NCBI GenBank assembly: GCA_017617475.1
Contig: JAFZWC010000015.1
Location: 1 to 11,790, forward strand
Source: Bacteroidales bacterium
Lineage (GTDB): Bacteria > Bacteroidota > Bacteroidia > Bacteroidales > UBA932
DNA length: 11,790 nt
Reading direction: 5' to 3'
The translations under genes and the position numbers were made by a program. Under the pieces are notes generated by a model. It saw only the letters and a list, made by a program, of their open reading frames with translations. It ran no database searches and was not told where the DNA came from. This document shows positions 1 through 5,765 of this stretch, in pieces; the stretch's first letter is position 1, and every line of letters starts with the position of its first letter.

Positions 1-402
1 CTCCGGACCTGCATAGATGTACAGGTTGTTGATGAGCTTGTCGCCCAGACGGGTCTTGGGCAGCATACCGCGCACAGACTTGCGGATGAGTTCCTCGGGA
101 CGAGAGGCAAGGATCTCGCGGGGCGTGGTGAAGCGCTGGCCGCCGGGATAGCCGGTGTAGCGGGTGTAAACGCGGTCGGTCATCTTCTTGCCGGTGAGAC
201 GAATCTTCTCGGCGTTGACGATGACGACGTTGTCACCACAGTCCACATGCGGGGTATAACCGGGCTTGTTCTTGCCACGGAGCACGAGGGCTACGCGGGA
301 AGCCAGGCGACCGAGCACGAGGTCGGTTGCATCAATGAGGATCCACTCCTTGTTCACAGTTGCCTTGTTCAGGGAAACTGTCTTGTAGCTAAGTGTGTCC
401 AC
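1..402 (-). CDS. rplM: 50S ribosomal protein L13 (3' end cut off by window edge)
   Basis: Ribosomal protein uL13, a large-subunit protein that binds 23S rRNA early in assembly. The visible 134 residues begin MDTLSYKT and contain HVDCGDNVV (52-60), LTGKK (69-73), YTGYPGGQ (82-89) and RGMLPKTRLGD (111-121), a continuous match to the family. About 20 C-terminal residues lie beyond position 1. The start is a GTG at 402-400: it gives the N-terminus usual in Bacteroidota L13, and no in-frame ATG lies just upstream. A well-formed promoter precedes it at 463-494 and the leader holds a possible hairpin at 438-461. In most bacteria rpsI (S9) follows rplM; that would lie outside the window. Identity is close to certain; the GTG start is slightly less so. 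Confidence 0.96.
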   Translation of the reverse strand, partial: MDTLSYKTVSLNKATVNKEWILIDATDLVLGRLASRVALVLRGKNKPGYTPHVDCGDNVVIVNAEKIRLTGKKMTDRVYTRYTGYPGGQRFTTPREILASRPEELIRKSVRGMLPKTRLGDKLINNLYIYAGPE

Positions 403-437
403 TGTCTTGATTATTAATGGTTTAACATAAAAGTTGC

Positions 438-461
438 GATCCCCCTACATTCAGAGGGACC
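438..461 (-). promoter_or_regulatory. Possible hairpin in the rplM leader RNA
   Basis: Read on the minus strand, GGTCCCTC (461-454) can pair with GGGGGATC (445-438) around the 8-nt loop TGAATGTA, giving eight pairs of which two are G-U. It lies in the first part of the predicted rplM 5' leader. Ribosomal protein leaders often carry autoregulatory structures, so this could be an L13-responsive element. It is short, and depending on the exact transcription start the first two or three pairs may not be transcribed. I cannot match it to a named RNA family. Confidence 0.35.
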
Positions 462-462
462 G

Positions 463-494
463 CAAAGGTACGCATTTTCTGTGAAAATACCAAA
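463..494 (-). promoter_or_regulatory. Bacteroidota-type promoter of rplM
   Basis: On the minus strand, TTTG (494-491) and TACCTTTG (470-463) are separated by 20 nt. This matches the primary-sigma promoter consensus known for Bacteroides (TTTG, 19-21 nt, TAnnTTTG). Transcription should begin near 455-458, giving a leader of about 55 nt before the GTG at 402. The -33 box is only two bases from the end of a palindromic repeat doublet (497-557). Confidence 0.8.
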
Positions 495-519
495 AAAGAT
501 CTCTCGACTACGCTCGAGA
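492..519 (-). terminator. Possible intrinsic terminator for lpxK, formed by a repeat half-unit
   Basis: On the minus strand downstream of lpxK, TCTCGA (519-514), a 6-nt loop and TCGAGA (507-502) form a hairpin. Four bases later comes TTTTTT (497-492). The hairpin is one half of the repeat doublet at 497-557. The 6-bp stem and the 4-nt gap before the T-tract make it a weak candidate. The T-tract also touches the rplM -33 box. Confidence 0.35.
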
Positions 520-557
520 TGACAATGTCATACCGAGGCCGGAGGCCGAGCGTATCT
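497..557. repeat. Palindromic repeat doublet A (REPIN-like)
   Basis: Two inverted half-units meet head to head. The first runs 497-523 (begins AGATCTCTCGA, ends GATGAC), the spacer is AAT (524-526), and the second runs 527-557 (begins GTCATACCGAG, ends GCGTATCT). The core GACAATGTCAT is identical to that of doublet C at 5705-5765, but the short (27 nt) and long (31 nt) arms are swapped. The right end is one base from the lpxK stop codon (559-561) and the left end is two bases from the rplM -33 box. It fills most of the lpxK-rplM gap. Confidence 0.85.
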
Positions 558-558
558 C

Positions 559-1599
559 CTATTCTACAGGATTACCCAGGCGCTCCAGCAGGAAGGAGGC
601 GAAGGCCGCCTCTTCCTCCGGACTCAGGAAGGTGGCCTGGACCGGGACATAGAAAAGACGCTGCTTCACCTTGTCGTCCACTTTCTTGACGTCCCGCATA
701 CGCTGGGCGTCCTTTTCCGTAGTCATGAGGCAGGCGGTAGAGTTCTCTTTGATGGCCGATGCAAGCTTGCGCATGTCTCCGCGGGTATAGCGGTGATGGT
801 CCTTGAACTCCAGCCGGCGTATTATCTTATAGGTGTCCGACAAGTGGCTGCGCAACGGAGCGTCGTTGGCGATACCCGTCACCAGCACCAGGCGCTGGGC
901 GTAGATGTAGTGGGGATCGGCCTCCGGAAACACGGGTTCAGCAGCAGCGTAGGAGACGGTGGTGAAGAACAACGCCTGTTCGGCTTTGAGGCCCAGCCTC
1001 CCCCGCCACTGCGTCTTTTCCCACTCGTCCAGGTAAGGCGGACATTTGGTGAGAATGACGGCGTCGGCCTTCTTGAGACGGGAAGGGAGGTCTCTCAGGC
1101 GGCCCCAGGGCAGCAGGTGGTCCTTGTTCACCGGGCGGTTATAGTCTACCAGCACTACGTTAAGCGTAGCGGCCAGCTTGCGGTATTGGAAGGCATCGTC
1201 CAGGACTATAAGGTCGGCCCCTTTTTCTTCCGTTCCGGTTTCCGTAAGCTTCTTGCAGCCCCTTATGCGGTTTTTGTCTACCGCTACGGTGACGGAAGGG
1301 AACTTGTGCGCCATCTGGGCAGGCTCGTCTCCGTAGAGGAGGGCCGATCCGTCCCGGGGAACCAGCTGGAACCCCTTGGAGCGGCGCTTGTAGCCACGGG
1401 AAAGGACGGCTATGTTGCGGTAGGCCCAGTTGTCGCTTTGCAGCAATTGCCTCAGGATCATCTCCGTGTGGGGAGTCTTGCCCGTTCCGCCCACCGAGAT
1501 GTTACCCACGCAGACGGTGGGAACGGAGGCTTTGCGGACCTTCTTGAGGCCTTTGTCGTAAGCGAAATGGCGCAGGGCCAGGATAATCCTGTACAGCAT
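559..1599 (-). CDS. lpxK: Tetraacyldisaccharide 4'-kinase, lipid A synthesis
   Basis: LpxK transfers phosphate from ATP to the 4' position of the lipid A disaccharide precursor at the inner face of the cytoplasmic membrane. The 346-residue protein has the P-loop GNISVGGTGKTP (32-43), LSRGYKRR (66-73), GDEP (90-93) holding the Asp that matches the proposed catalytic base, LDDAFQYRKL (133-142) with the Mg-binding Asp pair, and FKDHHRYT (265-272). The N-terminus is shorter than in many homologues and the amphipathic membrane anchor is brief (residues 1-20). In the DDxFQH motif the usual His is Tyr139. Its ATG overlaps the pfkA stop in TAATG, so translation is probably coupled and the gene is expressed from the pfkA promoter. 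The stop is TAG, one base from repeat doublet A. Identity is secure. Confidence 0.95.
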   Translation of the reverse strand: MLYRIILALRHFAYDKGLKKVRKASVPTVCVGNISVGGTGKTPHTEMILRQLLQSDNWAYRNIAVLSRGYKRRSKGFQLVPRDGSALLYGDEPAQMAHKFPSVTVAVDKNRIRGCKKLTETGTEEKGADLIVLDDAFQYRKLAATLNVVLVDYNRPVNKDHLLPWGRLRDLPSRLKKADAVILTKCPPYLDEWEKTQWRGRLGLKAEQALFFTTVSYAAAEPVFPEADPHYIYAQRLVLVTGIANDAPLRSHLSDTYKIIRRLEFKDHHRYTRGDMRKLASAIKENSTACLMTTEKDAQRMRDVKKVDDKVKQRLFYVPVQATFLSPEEEAAFASFLLERLGNPVE

Positions 1600-2588
1600 T
1601 ACATGGAAAGTACGTTGAGTACTGAGATGAGCTCTTGGTTAATGGGTTTGTCGGTTTTGACGGCGCGGGAGATGGGCACGTACACTATTTCGTCGTTCTT
1701 GATGCCGATCATGATGTTGCGCTGGCCTTCCAGCAGGGCCTCGATGGCGGCATAACCCATACGGGAAGCCAGGATGCGGTCGTAGGCGCTGGGGGTGCCG
1801 CCACGCTGCAGATGGCCCAGGATGGTGACGCGGGCGTCGAACTGGGGATATTCCTTCTTCACACGTTCGGCATAGTAGAGGGCGCCGCCGTGGCCGTCCT
1901 TCTGCGATTCGCTCACCAGCACGATGGCGCTGTTCTTGCTCTTGCGCTTGCCGCGCTCGATGAATTCGGCCAGCTGGTCCACGTCCGTCTTGCCTTCGGG
2001 GATAATGGCGGCCTCTGCGCCGGAAGCGATGGCGCTGTTCTGGGCCAGGAAGCCGGCGTCGCGGCCCATCACCTCCACGAAGAAAATGCGGTCGTGGCTG
2101 TTGGCGGTGTCCCGGATTTTGTCCACGCATTCCACGATGGTGTTGAGGGCGCTGTCGTAGCCTATGGTAGAGTCCGTCCCATACAAGTCGTTGTCAATGG
2201 TTCCGGGCAGGCCGATGATGGGGATATCGTACTCCCGGGCGAAGAGCTGGGCGCCGGTGAGGGAGCCGTTGCCGCCAATCACCACCAGGGCGTCAATCTT
2301 GGCCTCGACCATATTCTCGTAGGCCTTCTTCCGGCCTTCCGGGGTAAGGAAATCCTTGCAGCGGGCCGTCTTGAGGATGGTGCCGCCGCGCTGGATGGTG
2401 TTGGACACGCTGGAAGAAGTGAATTTGACAAACTCCTTTTCAATGAGTCCCTGGTAACCGCGCATGACGCCTACGACGTTCATGTTGTGGAAGCGGGCCG
2501 TGCGGGTAATGGCACGGATGGCAGCGTTCATGCCGGGGGCGTCTCCTCCGGAAGTAAGAATGCCGATGGTCTTTATGTGTCTCTCCAT
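1599..2588 (-). CDS. pfkA: 6-phosphofructokinase (PfkA family)
   Basis: Phosphorylates fructose 6-phosphate to fructose 1,6-bisphosphate, the committed step of glycolysis, in the cytoplasm. The 329 residues match the usual PfkA length. Visible motifs are [10 protein letters not shown] (13-22), [10 protein letters not shown] (67-76), [10 protein letters not shown] (104-113), PGTIDND (128-134; Asp132 is the catalytic base), [11 protein letters not shown] (172-182) and [15 protein letters not shown] (257-271). Gly108 matches E. coli Gly104, which is Asp in PPi-dependent enzymes, so ATP is the expected donor. The preceding residue, Asp103 in E. coli and a contact for Mg-ATP, is Asn107 here. Transcription starts from a -7 box at 2608-2615 with a leader of about 14 nt. 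lpxK follows with a one-base overlap, linking glycolysis and lipid A synthesis in one transcript. Confidence 0.96.
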   Translation of the reverse strand: MERHIKTIGILTSGGDAPGMNAAIRAITRTARFHNMNVVGVMRGYQGLIEKEFVKFTSSSVSNTIQRGGTILKTARCKDFLTPEGRKKAYENMVEAKIDALVVIGGNGSLTGAQLFAREYDIPIIGLPGTIDNDLYGTDSTIGYDSALNTIVECVDKIRDTANSHDRIFFVEVMGRDAGFLAQNSAIASGAEAAIIPEGKTDVDQLAEFIERGKRKSKNSAIVLVSESQKDGHGGALYYAERVKKEYPQFDARVTILGHLQRGGTPSAYDRILASRMGYAAIEALLEGQRNIMIGIKNDEIVYVPISRAVKTDKPINQELISVLNVLSM

Positions 2589-2607
2589 AAACGTTTCTTT
2601 TATCTTA

Positions 2608-2615
2608 CAAAGATA
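2608..2615 (-). promoter_or_regulatory. -7 box for pfkA-lpxK
   Basis: TATCTTTG on the minus strand, 19 bases before the pfkA ATG, matches the Bacteroidota TAnnTTTG element. No TTTG lies 19-21 nt upstream: that position is inside repeat doublet B (2627-2693). The promoter therefore has either a degenerate -33 box or one replaced by the repeat. Confidence 0.65.
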
Positions 2616-2626
2616 ATAAAAAATAC

Positions 2627-2693
2627 AGATCCTTCGTCACTTCATTCCTCAGGATGACAAAAGGTCTGTCATTCTGAGCGAAGCGAAGAATCT
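2627..2693. repeat. Palindromic repeat doublet B, between divergent promoters
   Basis: Half-unit 2627-2658 (begins AGATCC, ends AGGATGAC) and half-unit 2668-2693 (begins GTCATTCTGAG, ends GAAGAATCT) are inverted to each other around a 9-nt spacer. This is the same family as doublets A, C and D, with a longer spacer and a more diverged left arm. The 3' sides of both arms are T-rich (TTTTTT within a few bases). The element fills the space between the pfkA and dus -7 boxes, with 11 and 10 bases left on either side. Confidence 0.8.
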
Positions 2694-2703
2694 GTTTTTT
2701 CAC

Positions 2704-2711
2704 TATCTTTG
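2704..2711 (+). promoter_or_regulatory. -7 box for dus, nearly touching its start codon
   Basis: TATCTTTG ends only four bases before the GTG start at 2716. In Bacteroidota, transcription normally begins several bases after this element, so the mRNA would be leaderless or nearly so. No TTTG is found at the -33 distance, which falls inside the preceding repeat. Confidence 0.6.
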
Positions 2712-2715
2712 CAGC

Positions 2716-3747
2716 GTGAAAATCGGAACAATTGACTTGGGCCAGAGGCCGGTGACGCTGGCGCCCATGGAAGACGTTACGGACGCCAGTTTCCGCATCC
2801 TTTGCCGGGAGGCGGGCGCAGCCATGGTCACCACCGAGTTCGTGAGTTCCGACGGCCTGGTCCGGGATGTTTCCAAGACCATCGCCAAGATGCGCACGCT
2901 GGAGGAAGAGGCTCCGGTGGCCGTGCAAATCTACGGCAGCCTGCCGGAAGCCATGGTGGACGCTGCCAGAATGGCCGACAAGGCCGCCGAGCTGGCCGGA
3001 GGCCACGGGGCCGACATCATAGACATCAACTTCGGCTGCCCCGTTTCCAAAATTGCAGGCAGGGGCGCCGGCAGCGGCATGATGCGCGAGCCCGACAAGC
3101 TGGTGGCCATCACCGAGGCCATAGTGAAGGCGGTTTCCAAGCCTGTTACCGTCAAGACCCGCCTGGGCTGGGACGACAACTCCAAGATTATTGTGGAACT
3201 GGCCGAAAGGCTGCAGGACGTGGGCATATCGGCCCTTACCATCCATGGCCGCACCCGCTGCCAGATGTACAAGGGAGAGGCCGACTGGACGCTCATCGGC
3301 CAGGTGAAGAACAATCCCCGCATGCGCATCCCCATCATCGGCAACGGCGACATCAATACGGCGGCCAAAGCAAAGGAAGCCTTCGAGCGCTATGGCGTGG
3401 ACGGAATCATGGTGGGACGCGCCTCCTTCGGCCATCCCTGGATCTTTACGGAAATCCGGCACCTGCTGGACACCGGCGAGGAACTTCCGCCCATGAGCGT
3501 GGCCGACAGGGTGGCCCTGGCCAAGCGCCATTTCCAGCTGTCCCTGGATCTGAAGGGTCCGGTGACCGGCGTGTACGAGATGCGCCGCCACCTGAGCTGC
3601 TACTTCAAAGGACTCCGGGACTTCAAAGAGACCCGCATCAAGCTGGTCACCTCCAAAGACCCGGAAGAAATCTTTTCTACTTTAGATTATGTAGCCGAAC
3701 GCTGGGGCGGTGAAGCCCCGGAAGTGGAAGGCGTGTACGGCTTATAA
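2716..3747 (+). CDS. dusB: tRNA-dihydrouridine synthase (DusB/NifR3-like)
   Basis: Flavin enzyme that reduces uridine to dihydrouridine in tRNA using NADPH. The 343-residue protein begins with the TIM-barrel signature TLAPMEDVTD (14-23). It carries GCPV (107-110) with catalytic Cys108, the FMN-binding KTRLGW (147-152) and TIHGRTR (175-181), IGNGDI (208-213) and GRASFGHPWIF (234-244), then the helical tRNA-binding tail with MRRHLSCYFKGL (289-300). The start is GTG 2716; the first ATG inside would remove the first barrel strand, so GTG is preferred. The -7 box ends at 2711. The gene is monocistronic and runs convergently into the aroF-type gene, sharing the last six bases. Family is secure; assignment to the DusB subgroup is inferred from similarity and length. 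Confidence 0.92.
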   Translation: MKIGTIDLGQRPVTLAPMEDVTDASFRILCREAGAAMVTTEFVSSDGLVRDVSKTIAKMRTLEEEAPVAVQIYGSLPEAMVDAARMADKAAELAGGHGADIIDINFGCPVSKIAGRGAGSGMMREPDKLVAITEAIVKAVSKPVTVKTRLGWDDNSKIIVELAERLQDVGISALTIHGRTRCQMYKGEADWTLIGQVKNNPRMRIPIIGNGDINTAAKAKEAFERYGVDGIMVGRASFGHPWIFTEIRHLLDTGEELPPMSVADRVALAKRHFQLSLDLKGPVTGVYEMRRHLSCYFKGLRDFKETRIKLVTSKDPEEIFSTLDYVAERWGGEAPEVEGVYGL

Positions 3748-4833
3748 CTTTTTCATCACCTCGTTCTGTACGCGGACAGACTCGTCGTGGATGGCGTTGA
3801 AAATGGCGCTGACGCTTTCTTCGGACAGACCCTGTACTTTTCCTTTATTGATCATGTCCGTGAGCACCTGCTCCCAGCGGACAGCCTGCAGGATGGCCAC
3901 GTTGTGGTCCCGCTTGTACTGACCAATCTGGTTACTGATCTTATTGCGGTCCGACAACAGCTTGAGAAGACTCTCGTCCAGGACGTCGATGCGGGCACGA
4001 AGGGCGTCGATTCCCTCTTTGTAGTCCTCGTTGTCGGAGGTGTTTTCACGGATGACCAGGCTCTCCAGCAGAGTCTGAAGGTCGCGCGGGGTAAGCTGCT
4101 GCTTGGCGTCGCTCCAGGCCTGGTCCGGGCAACGGTGACTTTCCACCATGAGGCCTTCCAGACCCAGGTCCATAGCCCGCTGGGACAATTCCTGAAGGTA
4201 TTTGCGGTCTCCGGCCATGTGGGACGGATCGGCAAAGAAGGTCATCTGCGGGTAACGGGTACGCAGCTCGATGGCAATCCTCCAGCCCGGGTCGTTGCGG
4301 TACAGGATGGGGGCCGATGTGGAGAAGCCGCGGTGAATGACGCCCAGCTTGCGGACACCGGCGCGGTTCAGGCGCTCCAGGGCGCCAATCCACAACTCCA
4401 GGTCCGGATTCACGGGATTCTTTACCAGCACGGGGATGTCCGTGCCTTTGAGGGCGTCGGCAATCTCCTGCATCAGGAAAGGATTGGCCGAAGTACGGGC
4501 ACCGATCCATACCATGTCCATACCGGCGGCCAGGCTCTCTCTCACGTGCTTTTCGGAGGCGACCTCGGTGCACACCTTCATGCCCAGTTCCTGCTGGACA
4601 CGCCGCATCCATTTCAAGCCGGGAGTGCCCACGCCTTCAAACGAACCCGGGTGGGTGCGAGGCTTCCAGATACCGGCGCGGTATACGTGAATGCCGAAGG
4701 CGGCAAGGCCCTTGGCTGTTTCCATCACTTGTTCTTCCGTCTCTGCGCTGCAGGGACCGGCAATGCACATGGGCCGGGGCAGGGTAAAGAACCCCCACTC
4801 GGTCCCGGGGATAATATCAAGTTCGTGTGCCAT
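3742..4833 (-). CDS. Bifunctional DAHP synthase (type I-beta) / chorismate mutase
   Basis: The N-terminal domain (about 1-260) condenses phosphoenolpyruvate and erythrose 4-phosphate to DAHP, the first shikimate step. The C-terminal AroQ-type domain (about 268-363) converts chorismate to prephenate. Visible are CIAGPCSAE (23-31, metal ligand Cys28), KPRTHPGSF (57-65), VKNP (137-140), HRGF (167-170), DPSHMAG (202-208), VESHR (230-234) and SDAKQQLTP (241-249). Metal ligands Cys28, His205, Glu231 and Asp242 are all present. The mutase shows DALRARIDVLDESLLKLL (276-293), with its helix-1 arginines, and RNKISNQIGQYK (296-307). The mutase is C-terminal, the reverse of the Bacillus AroA order. It is last in the operon; its start overlaps the tyrA stop by one base (TAATG). 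The mutase domain probably confers feedback by chorismate or prephenate, as in related fusions; this is an inference. Confidence 0.93.
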   Translation of the reverse strand: MAHELDIIPGTEWGFFTLPRPMCIAGPCSAETEEQVMETAKGLAAFGIHVYRAGIWKPRTHPGSFEGVGTPGLKWMRRVQQELGMKVCTEVASEKHVRESLAAGMDMVWIGARTSANPFLMQEIADALKGTDIPVLVKNPVNPDLELWIGALERLNRAGVRKLGVIHRGFSTSAPILYRNDPGWRIAIELRTRYPQMTFFADPSHMAGDRKYLQELSQRAMDLGLEGLMVESHRCPDQAWSDAKQQLTPRDLQTLLESLVIRENTSDNEDYKEGIDALRARIDVLDESLLKLLSDRNKISNQIGQYKRDHNVAILQAVRWEQVLTDMINKGKVQGLSEESVSAIFNAIHDESVRVQNEVMKKL

Positions 4834-5690
4834 TAGCGGAGAATTCGTTTTATACGATTAGCTTCGTTTATCAGTTCGCGAATCTTGTCTTCGTCGTAGT
4901 TATTCACGGCTTCGCGGAACTGCTGCATCTTTTCTATATAGGTGTCCATCACATGGAGCACGTTGTCGTGGTTCTGGGTGAGGATGGGGACCCACATGTC
5001 GGCATTGGACTTGGCCAGACGGACGGTAGAGGCGAAGCCGCCGGAAGCCAGGTCGAAGATATGCTTCTCGTCCTTTTCCTTGTCCAGCACGGTAAGGGCC
5101 AGGGCGAAAGAAGTAACGTGGGAAATGTGGGACACATACGCCGTATGGACGTCGTGCTGCTCGGAGTTCATATAAAGGGGCCGCATGTTGAGCACGCCGT
5201 ACATCTCCTCAATGACTTTCACCGCCTTGGGGGCCGATTCTTCCGAGTCGGCGAAGATGCAGGCGCGGCCGTCGAACAGGCCCGGTTCGGCCGCCCAGGG
5301 ACCGCTGTACTCGGTACCGGCCATGGGGTGCGTACTCACGAACTGCTTCCTCCGGGGGTGATACTTCACGGCGTGGCAGATCTGGCTCTTGGTGGAACAA
5401 ACGTCAATGACAATCTTGTCACCAGGGGCGGGATACTTTTCGATTCTGTCCAGGATGTCGGGAACCATCTTCACCGCGGTGCCCACGGGAACGGCCACCA
5501 CAATGATGTCGGCCTTTTCTATGCAAGTCTCATAGGGCACCATCTCATCGGCCAGGCCGATGGTGAGCGCCGCCTGCGCCGCCACGGAATCGTTCTCAAC
5601 GCCCAGCACTTTGTCGGCAAAGCCGCGACGCTTCAGGTCCAGCGCCAGCGAGCCGCCGATAAGGCCCAGTCCTATTACTCCTAATGTCAT
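4833..5690 (-). CDS. tyrA: Prephenate dehydrogenase
   Basis: Oxidatively decarboxylates prephenate to 4-hydroxyphenylpyruvate in tyrosine synthesis. The 285-residue protein starts with the Rossmann motif GVIGLGLIGGS (4-14). An acidic residue, Glu32, lies at the end of the second strand (LGVEND), which favours NAD over NADP. The dehydrogenase motif STHPMAGTEYSG (119-130) and SHISH (187-191) carry the conserved histidines. It ends at the helical dimerisation region, with no ACT or chorismate mutase domain; the mutase is on the downstream protein. The aminotransferase lies 49 bases upstream, and that gap is largely taken up by part of repeat doublet C. The start is an ATG directly followed by the glycine-rich strand, so it is well placed. 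Confidence 0.94.
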   Translation of the reverse strand: MTLGVIGLGLIGGSLALDLKRRGFADKVLGVENDSVAAQAALTIGLADEMVPYETCIEKADIIVVAVPVGTAVKMVPDILDRIEKYPAPGDKIVIDVCSTKSQICHAVKYHPRRKQFVSTHPMAGTEYSGPWAAEPGLFDGRACIFADSEESAPKAVKVIEEMYGVLNMRPLYMNSEQHDVHTAYVSHISHVTSFALALTVLDKEKDEKHIFDLASGGFASTVRLAKSNADMWVPILTQNHDNVLHVMDTYIEKMQQFREAVNNYDEDKIRELINEANRIKRILR

Positions 5691-5704
5691 ATTACTTCTA
5701 TTTG

Positions 5705-5765
5705 AGATACACTCGGCCTCCGGCCCCGGTATGACAATGTCATTCCGAGCGAAGCGAGAGAATCT
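5705..5765. repeat. Palindromic repeat doublet C, overlapping the aminotransferase stop
   Basis: Half-unit 5705-5735 (begins AGATACACTCGG, ends GGTATGAC), spacer AAT (5736-5738), half-unit 5739-5765 (begins GTCATTCCGAG, ends GAGAATCT). The arms are 31 and 27 nt, the mirror image of doublet A. The right half-unit encodes the last seven residues and stop codon of the upstream aminotransferase. The left half-unit fills most of the gap before tyrA. Both hairpins are transcribed within the operon. Confidence 0.87.

Noticed and set aside
793..1755. Long open frame on the plus strand across lpxK
   Set aside because: It is antisense to a clear lpxK gene, has no family features, and runs past the lpxK/pfkA boundary; GC-rich codon use leaves the opposite strand open.
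1635..2657. Long plus-strand open frame opposite pfkA
   Set aside because: Composition is rich in Ala, Gly, Val and His with no recognisable domain, as expected for a shadow of pfkA.
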